NCBI GenBank assembly: GCA_934047225.1
Contig: OW203986.1
Coordinates: forward strand, 24,741,221-24,805,220
Length of the DNA stretch: 64,000 bases
Source: Ypsolopha sequella
Taxonomy: Eukaryota > Arthropoda > Insecta > Lepidoptera > Ypsolophidae
Direction: 5' to 3'
The notes under the pieces were generated by a model. That model saw nothing but the letters and a program-made list of their open reading frames with translations. It was not told where the DNA came from and made no database searches. Below are positions 43,705-54,774 of the stretch, in pieces; positions within the stretch are counted from its first letter, which is position 1; each line of letters opens with the position of its first letter. Position numbers and translations under genes: made by a program.

Positions 43705-44830
43705 ACCTACGAGGAGAGATCAAAAAGTGGTAAGAATGAGATAGAATAAAATGACTATTGATAACTTAATAATTAATTTTTCTACATAGTTTCCGAGTCT
43801 CTCTACACACCGAGTCCAGCGCTTTTCCAAGGCTTTAATCCCTTACAAAAAAAAGTTTTGTCTTGGTCCTGCAAAAAGCTCTCCACGGCATCCAACACCT
43901 CGTTATCGTCTCTCAAGTATTGTTTCAATTTGGGGAACAGATGAAAATCGCTAGGCGATAGATCTGGTGAATAAGGGGGATGGTCAACCAATTAGAAACC
44001 AGCTTGCTGAATGGCAGCCATCGCAACCGCTGAGATGTGCGCGGGTGCATTGTCGGGATGAAACAGCACGCCCCTTCAAAGTTTCCCTCTCCTTTTCTCT
44101 TTGATGGCATTCCTCAACTTGGGAATTAAAGCTGCATTATATTGGTCAGTAATAGTAGTTCCACGCTCCAGGTAATCAATGAACTATATCCCTTTTGAGT
44201 CCCAAAATATTGAGGCCATAACCTTGCCAGCCAATGCCACGGCACGAAACTTCTTCGGGGTCGGTGATTATGGCCGTTTCCATTGCGAAGATTGCTGTTT
44301 TGTCTTGGGATCAAAATGATGGACCCATGTTTCGTCCATTGTTACGAAACGAGACAAAAAGTTCTCAGAATCTTCTTGAATCTTGTCCAACAATGTCTTC
44401 GAAATGTCAAGTCGATTTTGTTTCTGACTGTCGGTTAACATTCTCGGCACCCATCTTGCGGAGACTTTTCTCATATTCAAAGATTATTTCAATATGAATT
44501 GAATACTTCCATATGAAATGCTCGTTTCTTGAACTAAGTAACGGATGGTAACTCTTCAATCGCTCGAAACAATTTTCTCGACTTTAACAACATTTTCTTG
44601 GGTGACTGACGTCGATGGACGGCTGCAACGATGTTCGTCTTCTGTGCTTGTTTTCCCTACTCGAAATTGAAAAGCCCACCTTGTGACAATGGAATACAGC
44701 GGAACAGCCTCTCCTAATGTTGCCTCCAATTCGCAGTGAATCTCGTGCGTCGTTAAGTTTTTTAAATAGAGGTATAATAACGGCTCGCACTTCGTTTTTC
44801 TCCAAAAAGCTAAATTGAGTGTTTTAAGCG
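43705..44830 (-). pseudogene. Mariner transposase remnant, copy 1
   Basis: Minus-strand pieces in several frames: an N-terminal M-E-K-N-E-V-R-A-V-I, then M-D-E-T-W-V-H-H-F-D (first catalytic Asp), D-N-A-P-A-H-type and H-P-P-Y-S-P-D-L-S-P-S-D-F-H-L-F (third Asp, DD34D type), ending K-T-F-F-C-K-G. Compared with copy 2 it has a Glu-to-stop change before V-D-H-P-P-Y. One end is ACGAGGAGAGATCAAAAAGT at about 43711; the other inverted end was not found. Dead element, older than the segmental duplication. Confidence 0.85.
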
Positions 44831-45650
44831 AAGTACTTATATGATGGATATGCCTATATGTATAGGTCGCGGACTTAGGTTTTAAGCCGTAATTTCTAGA
44901 TACATTTTTATAAATAAAATTGTTTGTCAGATTATACCGCCTTCACGGATTGTTTCAATTGAAATTTGTAATGTACTGAGACCTGAAAATACAAACCTTA
45001 CTCATTTTAGGAGCCACCACTTCAAAAAAATAAACTTATTCATAACTTATAAAAAAAAATCGAAGTCTCAACAGACACTGGCAGTATGATCTTTTTGTTA
45101 CATACCAATCAAGTATGAACTTTCGAGCAATCGCTCTGCGGTCAAATGACTTGCAGTGTTCTGTTGTAAGCCAGTGTTTTCCTTTGATGAAAAGTAACTG
45201 TTTTCGTTAGGTAAGTATACTTTTCCTACTACCTTTATGAAAAAGTTCCATTTAAAACACGAAATTAGTTTTGAAAATCGAAATATCCGGGCCCCGTTGT
45301 GGAATGACTATCAGGTCAGTTTGAAATATCGTATTGAAATTTCATTTATTGCAAAATTAGGTTCTTTTTGACGTTTGTCTTCATTTAATGCTAAATTAGA
45401 TTCTTTTTGACGTCCTTAGTTTGTCTTTACAATCGAAATTCCCTGCATTCCGATTCACGACATAATCGATTATATCGCGTCTGACATTCTTTTTTCGCAA
45501 AATGATACTGGCCACAAATAAAAGCCGCCAGTCGAAGCCTGAAAAAAAAAGGTGAAAACCGCGCCGCGCTTTGCAAAGTCATAAAATACATTGAATTTGA
45601 AAGGAAAAATTAAATATTTAAATACATAAATCAGGTAGTAGAAAAAGTAT
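44831..45650. other. Intergenic, nothing recognised
   Basis: Scattered AAAAGTAACTGTT-type motifs appear from 45190 and foreshadow the minisatellite at 45765. Otherwise no supported feature. Confidence 0.35.
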
Positions 45651-45654
45651 CGTT

Positions 45655-45765
45655 CGCAACGAGTAAAAATGGGTTTTCTTACCCACGGAATGTAAGCTTT
45701 CGATTCATTCCTCGGGTAAGAAAATCCGCCATTTTATACTCATCACGAAATATACTATTTTGACT
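45655..45765. repeat. Imperfect inverted repeat
   Basis: AGTAGAAAAAGTATCGTTCG ... GTTTTCTTACCCA pairs with GGGTAAGAAAATCCGCC ... CATCACGAAATATACTA. It immediately precedes the 83-bp minisatellite. Confidence 0.6.
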
Positions 45766-46040
45766 TTGTGTTAAAAGTAATCCTACTTTGGGTCAAAAGT
45801 AACTGTTATCGTTAGATAAGTACACTTTTTGACTTTGTGTACAACATTATTGTGTTAAAAGTAATCCTTCGTTAAGTGAAAAGTAATTGTTATAGTTAGA
45901 TAAGTGCACTTTTTTGCCCGTGTGTAAAACACCATTCTGTTAAAAGTAATATATCGTTGGGTGAAAAGTAATTGTTATGGTAGATAAGTATACTTTTTGC
46001 CTACGTGTAAACATTATTGTGTTAAAAGTAATCATTCGGA
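45765..46040 (+). repeat. ~83-bp minisatellite, about 3.3 units
   Basis: Units contain GTTAAAAGTAATC, GTGAAAAGTAATTGTTAT, AGATAAGT.CACTTTTTG and ACATTATTGT. Spacing between successive GTTAAAAGTAAT words is about 80-90 bp. Confidence 0.75.
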
Positions 46041-46248
46041 AACTAGATCTATCCTGCTGTGAGGGTTCAATTGTGATCTGTTGATTGGCGTATGAGTTAG
46101 AAGCTAAATAACAAAACAACTATCAGTCGGATGAAAAGGGAAGCGTATTTGTACGCATTCACCCTCTTAATTCTCACTATTGCTAAGACAATAAATCGTA
46201 CTTATGAAAATTAAGAGAGTTAAGTAAGGGTAAAATAAATTATCCTTT

Positions 46249-46476
46249 AAGAGCGATATCGCAGCCGGATTGTGAAATACCCGCCGTTTTTAAACTCAAA
46301 ATTTTTGAAATTGTAATTTACAGGAACCAATGTGAACTTTGCGATGGCAACATATACAATACATAGGTAATAAGGTTTTGTTGAATAACTATCGAGTGAA
46401 TTTTGAATTTAAGTGTTCTGTTTCGATTAATTAGAAAAAGGCGAGTATTTCACAATCTGGCTGCTATACCGCTCTT
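46249..46476. mobile_element. MITE family K, complete copy
   Basis: The left end AAGAGCGATATCGCAGCCGG then ATTGTGAAATACCCGCC pairs with GGCGAGTATTTCACAATCTG and GCTGCTATACCGCTCTT. Non-coding; relative at 31500-31700. Confidence 0.8.
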
Positions 46477-46532
46477 CATGTGTTGAACTGGGGCTCTACC
46501 GCGTAATTCTCATTTGTATCAACTTCAAGCAA

Positions 46533-46750
46533 ATGCATGCGAAATTCAGTGCGTGCAAAAGAGATGGCATGTTAGGCGGGCGTCGTCGCACTCACGTCAA
46601 ATTTCAATCTCAAGTTGATGTTGATGAAAATGAGAATTACGCGGTAGACCCACTGGATTGTTATTGTGATGCAGTACAAAAAAAAATCCAAAATAATCGT
46701 TCTTGTAATATTAACGCCTATTTTAGAAATAAACTTGCTTTTACTTTTTT
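46533..46750 (+). other. Orphan ORF segment interrupted by the DIRS-type element
   Basis: From ATG 46533 the frame is open for about 73 codons up to the element border near 46751. It is acidic in the middle (D-V-D-E-N-E-N) with a C-Y-C and several basic residues. No family recognised; it may be an exon piece or chance. Confidence 0.2.
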
Positions 46751-46798
46751 TAATATAAAAATTTTACCTTCCAATAAAATTGTTATTATGTTTCCTAA

Positions 46799-46951
46799 GA
46801 CGTCTGAAGTCCATTATGAGAGTACATCGTTCCTTTCCGAATACAGCCGCTAGATGTCGCTAGTTTCCGTCACGTGACCGCGCCGTTTTACCCAGAGTAC
46901 CTGTCAACAGTCGCAAAGAACCCACAAGCCGCCATATTCTTCGTCATTGTT
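46799..46951 (+). repeat. DIRS-type terminal repeat, low-coordinate side
   Basis: GACGTCTGAAGTCCATTATG ... CGTCATTGTT, 153 bp, exact complement of 51569-51721 by eye. Confidence 0.9.
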
Positions 46952-46984
46952 CGGCTCATAATGGTTCACCAGGAAGACATTGTC

Positions 46985-47083
46985 TGGACTTCAGACGTCT
47001 TAGGAAACATAATAACAATTTTATTGGAAGGTAAAATTTTTATATTATGTGTTCCGTTTGACGTCTGAAGTCCATTATGAGAG
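46985..47083 (+). repeat. DIRS-type internal complementary region
   Basis: Two abutting segments, complementary to the left outer end and the right outer end of the element; the joint GGTAAAATTTTTATATTATG is what the complement of a circle junction would read. Confidence 0.75.
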
Positions 47084-47099
47084 ATGTGTTTGTTATCTC

Positions 47100-48750
47100 C
47101 TGGTGGCTTGTAAAATAGAACGCAACAATGTGATTGTAAATCGTTATGTTTCATGTATTAATAACGCAAAAATATGACAGGTAAAAATCAATATTTTTCA
47201 TACTTAAAATACCAAGAAAAATAGACACCTGAACCTGAACTAAAAAATGTAATTAGTAGTTCAGACAAACTGTGACAAGAACTTCTCCAAAATATTATGA
47301 TTATTAGCAGAAATGTCATTGACGTAAAAATTAATAAACTGTTTATGGTTCTTGAAATTAATTTCTTTTGCGAATTTGCTATAGCAAGAATTTCTTATTT
47401 ACTGGGTGAATTTGCATCCAATTTAGGGAAGACAGACACGGCTAATCTATAACTCCCGGTTGAACTTATATACCTTCATTGGACAGAAGGCACTTGACTC
47501 AACCTCCAGTTATGATTGGTGTAGGTGGCCTGATAGGGTCCCAACTAGTGACGAACAAGTTAGTGACCGACCTTCTGAAATCTTTAGAGAGATTTAGTAA
47601 TGTTCTCATCCAAAAATAGGTTCAATATTGCGGGCGGGAGAGGCTGATAAAGTGCAGCTTAATTGGCGTTGTGATACAGACATAATCCGTTTTAGATCCA
47701 AAAGAAGGATGCAGGATAATAGAATAATCAATATTCATGAAATGGTCTGGATTACAATGCAAAGGAGTCAAATCGTAGACTCTTAACTATGTCCTGAAGT
47801 TAACATCAAAATTATTTACATGATAGTGTTGGTCTCTTTAATGTGCCTAATAAGTTTTCTACAATCCCAAATATATACTTTCGATGATGATGGCTTAGCT
47901 AACGGAACTGCTATTAAAATGTGCTTAACAATGTGGCTGGAAGAAATATCTATGTTTCAAACAGTCTAACACATGGAAGCTATTACAGACTTGTGTAAAA
48001 GAAAGATTTTATCTGGTAAGTAATATGTATAGTATTGCCAAAAATAAGTATGCTAAATATCTCGCTACTTCTTGTGGAGTAGGAACCTAATACCTGAATA
48101 CCAGGCGAGAAACTGCTTATCTCTGTCGAAAACAAAAATGATATTTTCATCCAGAGATTATCGTGCATACTTATAAGGTCATGATATTCGGCTCGAGTCT
48201 ACAAAAATTTGACAGTATTTAGACCATTTTAGCAACCTTTTCCAAATGGGAGTATCTGTTTCTGGAGTTGAAACTCGCCAACACTAAGAAAGAATTCGTT
48301 TTTAGGAATAGTTAACCGTTAAAACTCCGATCCAAAATGGGCCAATCATCCAGCCGGTGGCTCGGCCACGGTTATAGATCTGGGCGGGAAGACGTCTCGT
48401 CATTGTGGCCATACAAATGCTCTTCAAGTCTCAGATCTTTATCGGGCCTGTCAAGGTTCGGTTCTGCCGATCTGGCCGCCAAAAGGGTTTCTTTCACTCG
48501 GTTGTTACTGTTATGTAACGGCCTGACTCTAAGTTAAATTGTTATAGTACTTGAGTTAGCAAACAAGGTGGATGAAACAGCCAACCTAAAGAAAGCATCG
48601 TGATAACAGGCGTTCAAGTCTATTACTTGGTAGGGGGGGACTACCTAGCATTTAGTCTCGGACGGTATAAGGGATAAGTCAAGATTAGCATGATCTGGAA
48701 CAACATAGGTGGTACGTGATGTGAATTGGCCTATGTCAGGGTGCGCAAGA
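47100..48750. other. Interior of the DIRS-type element, no domain recognised
   Basis: In a complete DIRS element the tyrosine recombinase would lie about here on the minus strand. I could not find a convincing recombinase motif; the frames are broken. Confidence 0.4.
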
Positions 48751-48759
48751 CCTTGAATA

Positions 48760-50190
48760 TTCGCTGCGCTGGCGTCGCTTCGTCCATAAGGTGCCTCTCG
48801 GTACATGCACGATTACGCGGGAGTCGGTCGGCTTCCATGTTGTACATTCCCGAAAGTTGGTGAGTGAATTGTACAACATTAAAGATTGTCCGCCAGATTC
48901 AGTAGCAGTCTTGTCAACTACAACAGAACTTTGTACAGTGTTTCGCCTTCTTTCTTTATGTAAGCGATTGCGGTCTTGTCGCTCTAAAGAATAATTTTGA
49001 AATGAAATCAACGACACGTGGTATCACCAGGCTTCACCTATCCAACTACTAATCGTAGCTATTATGACGTACATTTCTTTCGCATTGCAACGCCACGTCC
49101 TACGTTGATGATTCCACGTGCCCTGTATCATCTTGTTGTCCACTAAAACTCCCAATTAAACATTGGATGCGTCCGTTATAGTTATAATGTAGGTCGTTGG
49201 TAATGTCCCAAGGTGGATTTCCATTACTCGGCTCAAGTTTTCTGAGCACCATTTCAGTTCAAGGCGTGCTTCCTCCGAAAAGAAATAGTAGCTCTTTGAT
49301 ATTGCAGTCCTGCTGAAGTGTATGGCAATTCAACCTTCCTCAGTGAATGATGAAAGTTGCGAAGTTGAAATATCCTAGGAGGCGTTGCGCCTGCCTGAAT
49401 GACCAACTGCTAGCAGCTAGGCAGGTTGACAAATACTGACGAATTCTGTTTGTCTTGTCTGGGGGCAGGGACTTTGAGTTGGTTTGTGTGTCCCAAGCTA
49501 TGCCCAGAAACTCGATTTGAAGTGCAAGGCCATGCAACCTTCCCCAGTGGGTGATGAAGGTTGCAAAGTTGAAATTACCTAGGAGGCGTTGCGCCTGCCT
49601 GAGGGACCAACAGCTAGCAGCTAGGTGGGTTGATAAATACTGACGAATTTTGTTTGTCTTGTCTGGGCGCAGGAACTCTTAGTTGGTTTGTGTGTCCCAA
49701 GTTATTCCCAGAAATTCGATTTGAAGTGCACGGCCATGCAACCTTCCCCAGTGGGTGATGAAGGTTGCAAAGTTGAAATTACCTAGGAGGCGTTGCGCCT
49801 GCCTGAGGGACCAACAGCCAGCAGCTAGGTGGGTTGATAAATACTGACGAATTTTGTTTGTCTTGTCTGGGCGCAGGGACTCTTAGTTGGTTTGTGTGTC
49901 CCAAGCTATTCCCAGAAACTCGATGTGAAGTGCACGGCAATGCAACCTTCCCCGGTGGGTGATGAAGGTTGCAAAGTTGCAATACCCTAGGAGGCGTTGC
50001 GCCTGCCTGAGGGACCAACAGCCGGCAGCTAGGTGGATTGACAAATACTGACGAATTTTCTTTGTCTTGTCTGGGGGCAGGGACTTTGAGTTGGTCTGTG
50101 TGTCCAAAGCTATTCCCAGAAATTTGATGTGTGTTATCGGTGTTCGTCCAATCTTGCGGCGGTGAACAGGTAAAAATGTTTGAATGTCAT
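48760..50190 (-). pseudogene. DIRS-type RT C-terminus and RNase H remnants
   Basis: Minus-strand frames read R-T-P-I-T-H-I-K-F-L-G-I-A, D-T-Q-T-N-S-K-S-L-P-P, R-Q-A-Q-R-L-L-G-Y, N-F-A-T-F, H-R-G-R-L-H-C-R-A-L (end of the RT domain of DIRS-like elements). Toward lower coordinates follow E-A-R-L-E-L-K-W, T-I-T-D-A-S-N-V, W-N-H-Q-R-R and K-E-M-Y-V-I-I-A (RNase H with D and E positions), then a broken H-V-P ... L-M-D-E-A. There are several frameshifts and stops. The RT catalytic Y-x-D-D region was not found upstream. Confidence 0.75.
49325..50140 (-). repeat. Four tandem 203-bp copies of an RT segment
   Basis: The word CAACCTTCC at the head of each unit starts near 49330, 49536, 49739 and 49942, a spacing of about 203-206 bp. 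Each unit encodes on the minus strand the segment from F-L-G-I-A to H-R-G-R-L-H. As 203 is not divisible by 3, the tandem copies cannot be translated in one frame. Confidence 0.9.
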
Positions 50191-51568
50191 GTATAGGTTT
50201 TGATTCAAGACTTTCAGATTAAAAAGTGCTAACTTGCGAATATAATATTCAGCGACGGTGGGTAAAATCAAACAATTTTTTGATTTTATCAGTAAAGATA
50301 CCGGGGTTTGTTATTTCATCATTACATCTATTGTGGGTTAAATCCACGATAGTGTCTGATTGAAGAGGATTCAACCCATTATCATTTATAGAACATGCGT
50401 TTGGGGAATAACTATGTCATCTTTTTCCACATCATTTTTCCCCTCCCTCTTCTTTTTGAAGACTCTTCAAGTTTCTTTAAACAATAACCGCCTTCTTTAC
50501 GTTGAAAGAGGCCAAATTACTTACATGTCTTGATAAGCAGAAGTAGTGGGCTCTGAGGGCCTCACCGCTAGATTTATTTTTAAAACTTCAGCACCTTTCC
50601 CACAAATAATTTGCAGAATATAAAGTGATACGGTTTTAAATTCAAAATCTGTTTTTCGTAAATTGAGGTAGTGGTCTTTCAGAGTTAGCTAAAAAGTCGA
50701 TGAAAACTCTGTAGAGTCTGTTCACGAACTTATCCTGCGCCATAAAGGTGTTAAATCAAGCGGCACAACAACGTGTCATTTACAATCAACCCAGGGTAGA
50801 ATTTTTCAAAACTTTACAATGCCTCGTTCAATTTCTGTCCCATGAACCCTAGAAACGCGACATACTTTTTCTGAGCCTCTGAAAATTCGTATCCATCGAG
50901 TCGAAACGTAGCAAGGACGTGATTTTAGCGACTTGATCGAGATTTTTTCTTTACACAGAAGGTTGTTTAAACATTACCGTGAGATTCGCGATATTTTCTA
51001 CATCCGGCAAAAGTGTTAGAATGGAAGTTGCAAGAAAACACTTTCTTTTGATATGGGTACGCAGCGCCGGCGGGGCTTGGCCCCTGGATGCACGTTATCG
51101 GTATGAAAGGGCATGGGTGCGACGAGATTATTATGTCGATCCATGATTTGCACTCAAAATATAGTTGACAAGACTCACCAGGCGCTGGAAAAATGTCAAA
51201 CCTCCGATCCAGTTCTGATCCGAGTAAAGTGGTGCAGTGCACGCCTTACGGGACAGCGGCGGCAGGGCGGTGCCTGCCTTTGCATGGCAGTGCGTCATGG
51301 CATGCATCTCCCTCGGCGCTCGATGTGCTTCAAAGACTCGTTTCTTGAACTTGATCTGAAGAAACTGGCTCGTCTCTTTCTCGATGTATTCGACGCGCGG
51401 CTACACTTTCAATGTCGTTATCCAATTATAAACGAATAAACACGGACGGAAAACTAAAATCTTAACAGAATTTTCTACTTTATTCTCGAAAATTCGAAAG
51501 AGGGTAACTCAAAAAGATTATTATTTCGCGATAAACTAGCAAGCTGCGAACGGTTCGAAAAACGACGC
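50190..51568. other. Interior of the DIRS-type element, gag side, no domain recognised
   Basis: Short frames on both strands (for example 50967-51242 minus, 51113-51439 plus) show no family I can name. By position this would be the gag region and the 5' part of RT. Confidence 0.35.
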
Positions 51569-51721
51569 AACAATGACGAAGAATATGGCGGCTTGTGGGT
51601 TCTTTGCGACTGTTGACAGGTACTCTGGGTAAAACGGCGCGGTCACGTGACGGAAACTAGCGACATCTAGCGGCTGTATTCGGAAAGGAACGATGTACTC
51701 TCATAATGGACTTCAGACGTC
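51569..51721 (-). repeat. DIRS-type terminal repeat, high-coordinate side
   Basis: Exact reverse complement of 46799-46951; the sequence continues outward as CAAACGGAACACATAATA to about 51738. Confidence 0.9.
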
Positions 51722-51942
51722 AAACGGAACACATAATAAACTTTTTTTTTTGAAATCCTGTCTATATCAATGTCGTCGTCATATCGTAAAATTCTGCATT
51801 TTACAATTTGTCTAGGCATATCGTAATTCTGTTAGAACTACTGAGAGTCGCCGGGCTCCGCTCCGCTTCGCACAGCTCCAAAAATGTGTGTACCAGGCCA
51901 CGCAATATGTCTTGCGAAAAAAAGTTTTTATGTATGAGATAT

Positions 51943-52113
51943 TAAAGCCGATTCTGAAGGCTTTAATTTTAGTTTTAGTGCTGTCAAAACTAAATTTTCT
52001 CCATTGCAAAATAGTCCTTAAAATTATTAAGCAGAGAAACTAAATTACTTTGGAAAATTTCAAGTTTTGACAGTACTAAAACTAAAATTAAAGCCTTCAG
52101 AATCGGCTTTACT
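51943..52113. mobile_element. MITE family H, complete copy 1
   Basis: Ends TAAAGCCGATTCTGAAGGCT and AGCCTTCAGAATCGGCTTTA are perfect inverted repeats; the arms extend about 48 bp through GTGCTGTCAAAACT. Related copies at 57803-57965 and 5449-5945. Confidence 0.85.
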
Positions 52114-52225
52114 GGCCTGTTATAATTTATTTTAAAAATACAATTTATTTGAAAGTAAAAATACGAACGTTCCAAATTTCACTACACATTTTTTACGAGC
52201 TAAATTGAACTATCGTGTCTTATTA

Positions 52226-52935
52226 AAAACCGGCCAAGTGCGAGTCAGACTCGCGTATCTAGGGTTCCGTATTGTGGATGATAATATTAATTTTGTCTTT
52301 TTTTCGTGAATTTCACAACCACTTTATTTTTTCTGTAATCTTTACGTAAACACACTTTACCATGATTTTTTTCATATTTTTTATTCTACCAGTTTTGGAG
52401 ATAACGCGGGGACATACATTTTTTTAGGGATTTTCAAGGATTTCTCAAAAAAGATGCAATTAAATATAGCTATACCAGATATTTTTACAATTAGCTTTTT
52501 AATACTATTTGATATCCATATTGTATTTTTATAAAATACATTGTTTATTTACTTCACTTATTTTTTTATATTTCTCATTTTCGCTCAACTTTTTTTTAAT
52601 CGCTATAGTTTCATTTAATTCTATAAACGCTATAGTTTTCCTATAATTGGTCAGTTATGATCTATAATCTTTTTTTTCCTATTTTTCGGTCTACCAGTTT
52701 CGGAGATAAGAGGCGGGGGGGGCATACATATTTTTGTGATTTTTTAAAGATTTCTCGAAACCAGTGCCAGTAAATACAGTAAAAGTATATATTTTTACAA
52801 TTAGCTTTTTAATGTATACAATTTATAGGTATACCCATATTAAGTTATGAGGCTGTGACATACGGACGGACGGACAACGGAGTCTCACCATAAAGGTTCC
52901 TTTTGTACCTTTTAGGTAGTACGGAACCCTAAAAA
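52226..52935 (+). repeat. Family E repeat, cleanest copy
   Basis: Starts AAAACCGGCCAAGTGCGAGT and ends AGTACGGAACCCTAAAAA, with ACATACGGACGGACGGAC near the 3' end. ~710 bp, non-coding. Confidence 0.8.
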
Positions 52936-53478
52936 TGGATCTGTGTCGGGAGCATTTCAAATGTTGCATTTATGGATAAAAGCCCCTTCCAAGGCAACCG
53001 TGTGCCGCTGATATAACGAATTTAGGCGCGTTCGACTAATATTGAGGGATGAAGAAAGAAGTGGTCGCCCTTTGACGGTTGTCACAGAAGGAAACGTACT
53101 AGCACTGAAAAATTTAATTAAAGAGAATAGGCCAATTACGTATTAAGAGATTCAGCACGTATTGTAGATTAGATCAGGAAGCATTCACGAGATTCTACAC
53201 GAGCACCTTCGCGTGAGGAGGATAGTTTCGCGCTGGGTGCCACACAACCTCACCGCTGCTCAGAAGCAGGACCTCGTGGAATGGTGCAGTGGCATGGTTG
53301 CTAAATTTGAAGCAGGCGCGTCTCTGCGTGTTTACGACATTATTACAGGTGATGAATCTTGGATTTATCAAGACCATCCAGAAACGAAGCTCCAATCAAC
53401 AGTTTGGCTGTTTGAAAACGAAACAAAGCCTACCAAAGTGAAGCGATCGAGAAGCGCAGGGAAGTATTTGATCGCTAG

Positions 53479-54176
53479 TTTTTAGGGTTCCGTAGTCAAC
53501 AACAAGGAACCCTTATAGTTTCGCCATGTCCGTCTGTCTGTCTGTCCACGGCTTAGCTAAGAGACTATTAGAACTAGAAAGCTGTAATTTGGCGATACAT
53601 ATTTATTACGCCGATAACGTGGTACAGTAAAATTTTGAAAAATATTTTTTTAAGGGTACCTCCCCTACTCGTAAAGTGGGGATGATTTTTTTTCTCGTCT
53701 ATCCCCTAGTGTGGGGTGTCGTTGGATAGGTAATTTAAAAATGAAGACCAATTTTTGATCTAGGGTTCCGTTTGCGAAATATTAAGCTTAAAGGTGTTAA
53801 TTTTTGTTAGAGTCAAGTGTCCCCCCCTGCCAGCGAAACGGTTGTATTTGGAGACGTGAAAAAAATCACAGCAGTAGTATACATAACGACATTAAAAGGA
53901 AAACTATCACAGCTAAGTAGGCTTTACAAGTTAACGAGTACAGATCGCGCCAAACTTTTAGTCCCTTCTAAACACGGGGCGATTCGCATCAGCATGAATA
54001 AAATGTATGGGCCGTTCTTGGGAAGAGCAACTTCCGAGCGTAGTGGAAGTTTTGCGCGGTCTGTATTAGTCGACAAACTTATAAAATGTACTTGGAGAAG
54101 AAGTCCGCATATTGTGCAGGGCAACTACGGAACCCTACACTGCGCGTGGCCCGACACGCACTTGGCCGGTATTTTC
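53479..54176 (-). repeat. Family E repeat nested in the mariner
   Basis: Inverted copy of 52226-52935: begins TTTTTAGGGTTCCGTAGTCA, has GTCCGTCTGTCTGTCTGTCC, ends CACTTGGCCGGTATTTTC. It interrupts the transposase frame after L-I-A-S-F. Confidence 0.85.
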
Positions 54177-54396
54177 AATTGACGGGGTATTTGTTCCTTA
54201 ACGGAATCAAAGTACCATCAATGCCGAATGGTATACTACCAAATGCTTGCCAGAAGTTTTCTCTGCTGTGTGCAACAAGCGACTGAAGACGGGGCTCCGT
54301 GGGGTACTGCTTCACCAAGACAACGCGCCAGTGTACTCAGCGCTCAAAACGAGGTACTTCCTGCGGGCCTATTATGTATCTCTAGTTGCCTTCTGG

Positions 54397-54561
54397 ACTG
54401 GGTGTCTATTATCAAAAACATAGATATACTATCGAATTCCGATTTCCTATGGATATGTTCGCACTTTAAGTGACGACACAGATTGTTAATAGTTCAATAC
54501 CCATTAAAGGCAATTTTGAAATTTCAGGTTTTATCTATGTTTTTGATGATAGGCACCTAGT
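54397..54561. mobile_element. Small MITE nested in the mariner
   Basis: Ends ACTGGGTGTCTATTATCAAA and TTTGATGATAGGCACCTAGT are inverted repeats of about 29 bp (extending through AACATAGAT). It lies between the second and third catalytic regions of the transposase. Confidence 0.8.
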
Positions 54562-54774
54562 TCAGTTGGCAACCAAAGATACAGAATAGGGGGGCTGGAC
54601 AGCACACCCGTTAAACTTTTGGGTCACTCTCCTTACAGCTCTGATTTAGCACCGAGTGACTTTTTTATTTCTTATCATTGTACTGATCCATCAACATAGA
54701 GGTTTAAATCAGTGCTAATAAAATAACTACAAAGCCAAAACCTGTCGATAATTGAAAACAAGTGAGTGAGACCA

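Larger units (their letters stand above)
34566..44616. repeat. Segmental duplication, copy 1
   Basis: Starting at the tRNA-like B-box GTCGCAGGTTCAAATCCCTG, this block is collinear with 58217-64000, apart from the LTR element (34669-37625), a ~1.45-kb segment (about 38015-39475) and small indels found only here, and the MITE at 60163-60451 found only in copy 2. It carries the receptor pseudogene and a mariner. The right end is not determined because copy 2 leaves the window. Confidence 0.92.
46751..51738 (-). mobile_element. DIRS-type (tyrosine recombinase class) retrotransposon, degenerate
   Basis: A ~5.0-kb block with identical 153-bp inverted terminal repeats (46799-46951 and 51569-51721). 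Inside the low-coordinate end, 46985-47083 is the reverse complement of the two outer ends joined together: 46985-47047 complements 46751-46813, and 47043-47083 complements 51698-51738. That arrangement is the internal complementary region of DIRS elements. RT and RNase H remnants lie on the minus strand at 48760-50190. No LTRs or target duplication. Identical inverted ends with decayed coding suggest recent trans-mobilisation. Confidence 0.75.
52940..54685 (+). pseudogene. Mariner transposase remnant split by two insertions
   Basis: Reading rightward: helix-turn-helix-side remnants with stops (52960-53190); then R-R-I-V-S-R-W-V-P-H-N-L-T-A-A-Q-K and T-G-D-E-S-W-I-Y (first Asp) to 53478; a family E repeat (53479-54176); then E-W-Y-T-T-K-C-L-P-E-V-F and L-L-H-Q-D-N-A-P-V-Y-S (second Asp) to about 54396; a small MITE (54397-54561); then H-S-P-Y-S-S-D-L-A-P-S-D-F-F (third Asp, DD34D) to about 54670. 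All three catalytic Asp positions remain recognisable, but the frame is broken. It is a different subfamily from the mariners at 43.7 and 63.1 kb. Confidence 0.85.

Noticed and set aside
50967..51439. ORFs on both strands in the DIRS interior
   Set aside because: Neither shows a recognisable gag or enzyme motif; position alone is not enough to name them.
46751..51738. Cut-and-paste DNA transposon based on the long inverted ends
   Set aside because: The internal segment complementary to both ends and the RT/RNase H remnants fit a DIRS-type retrotransposon better; no transposase was seen.
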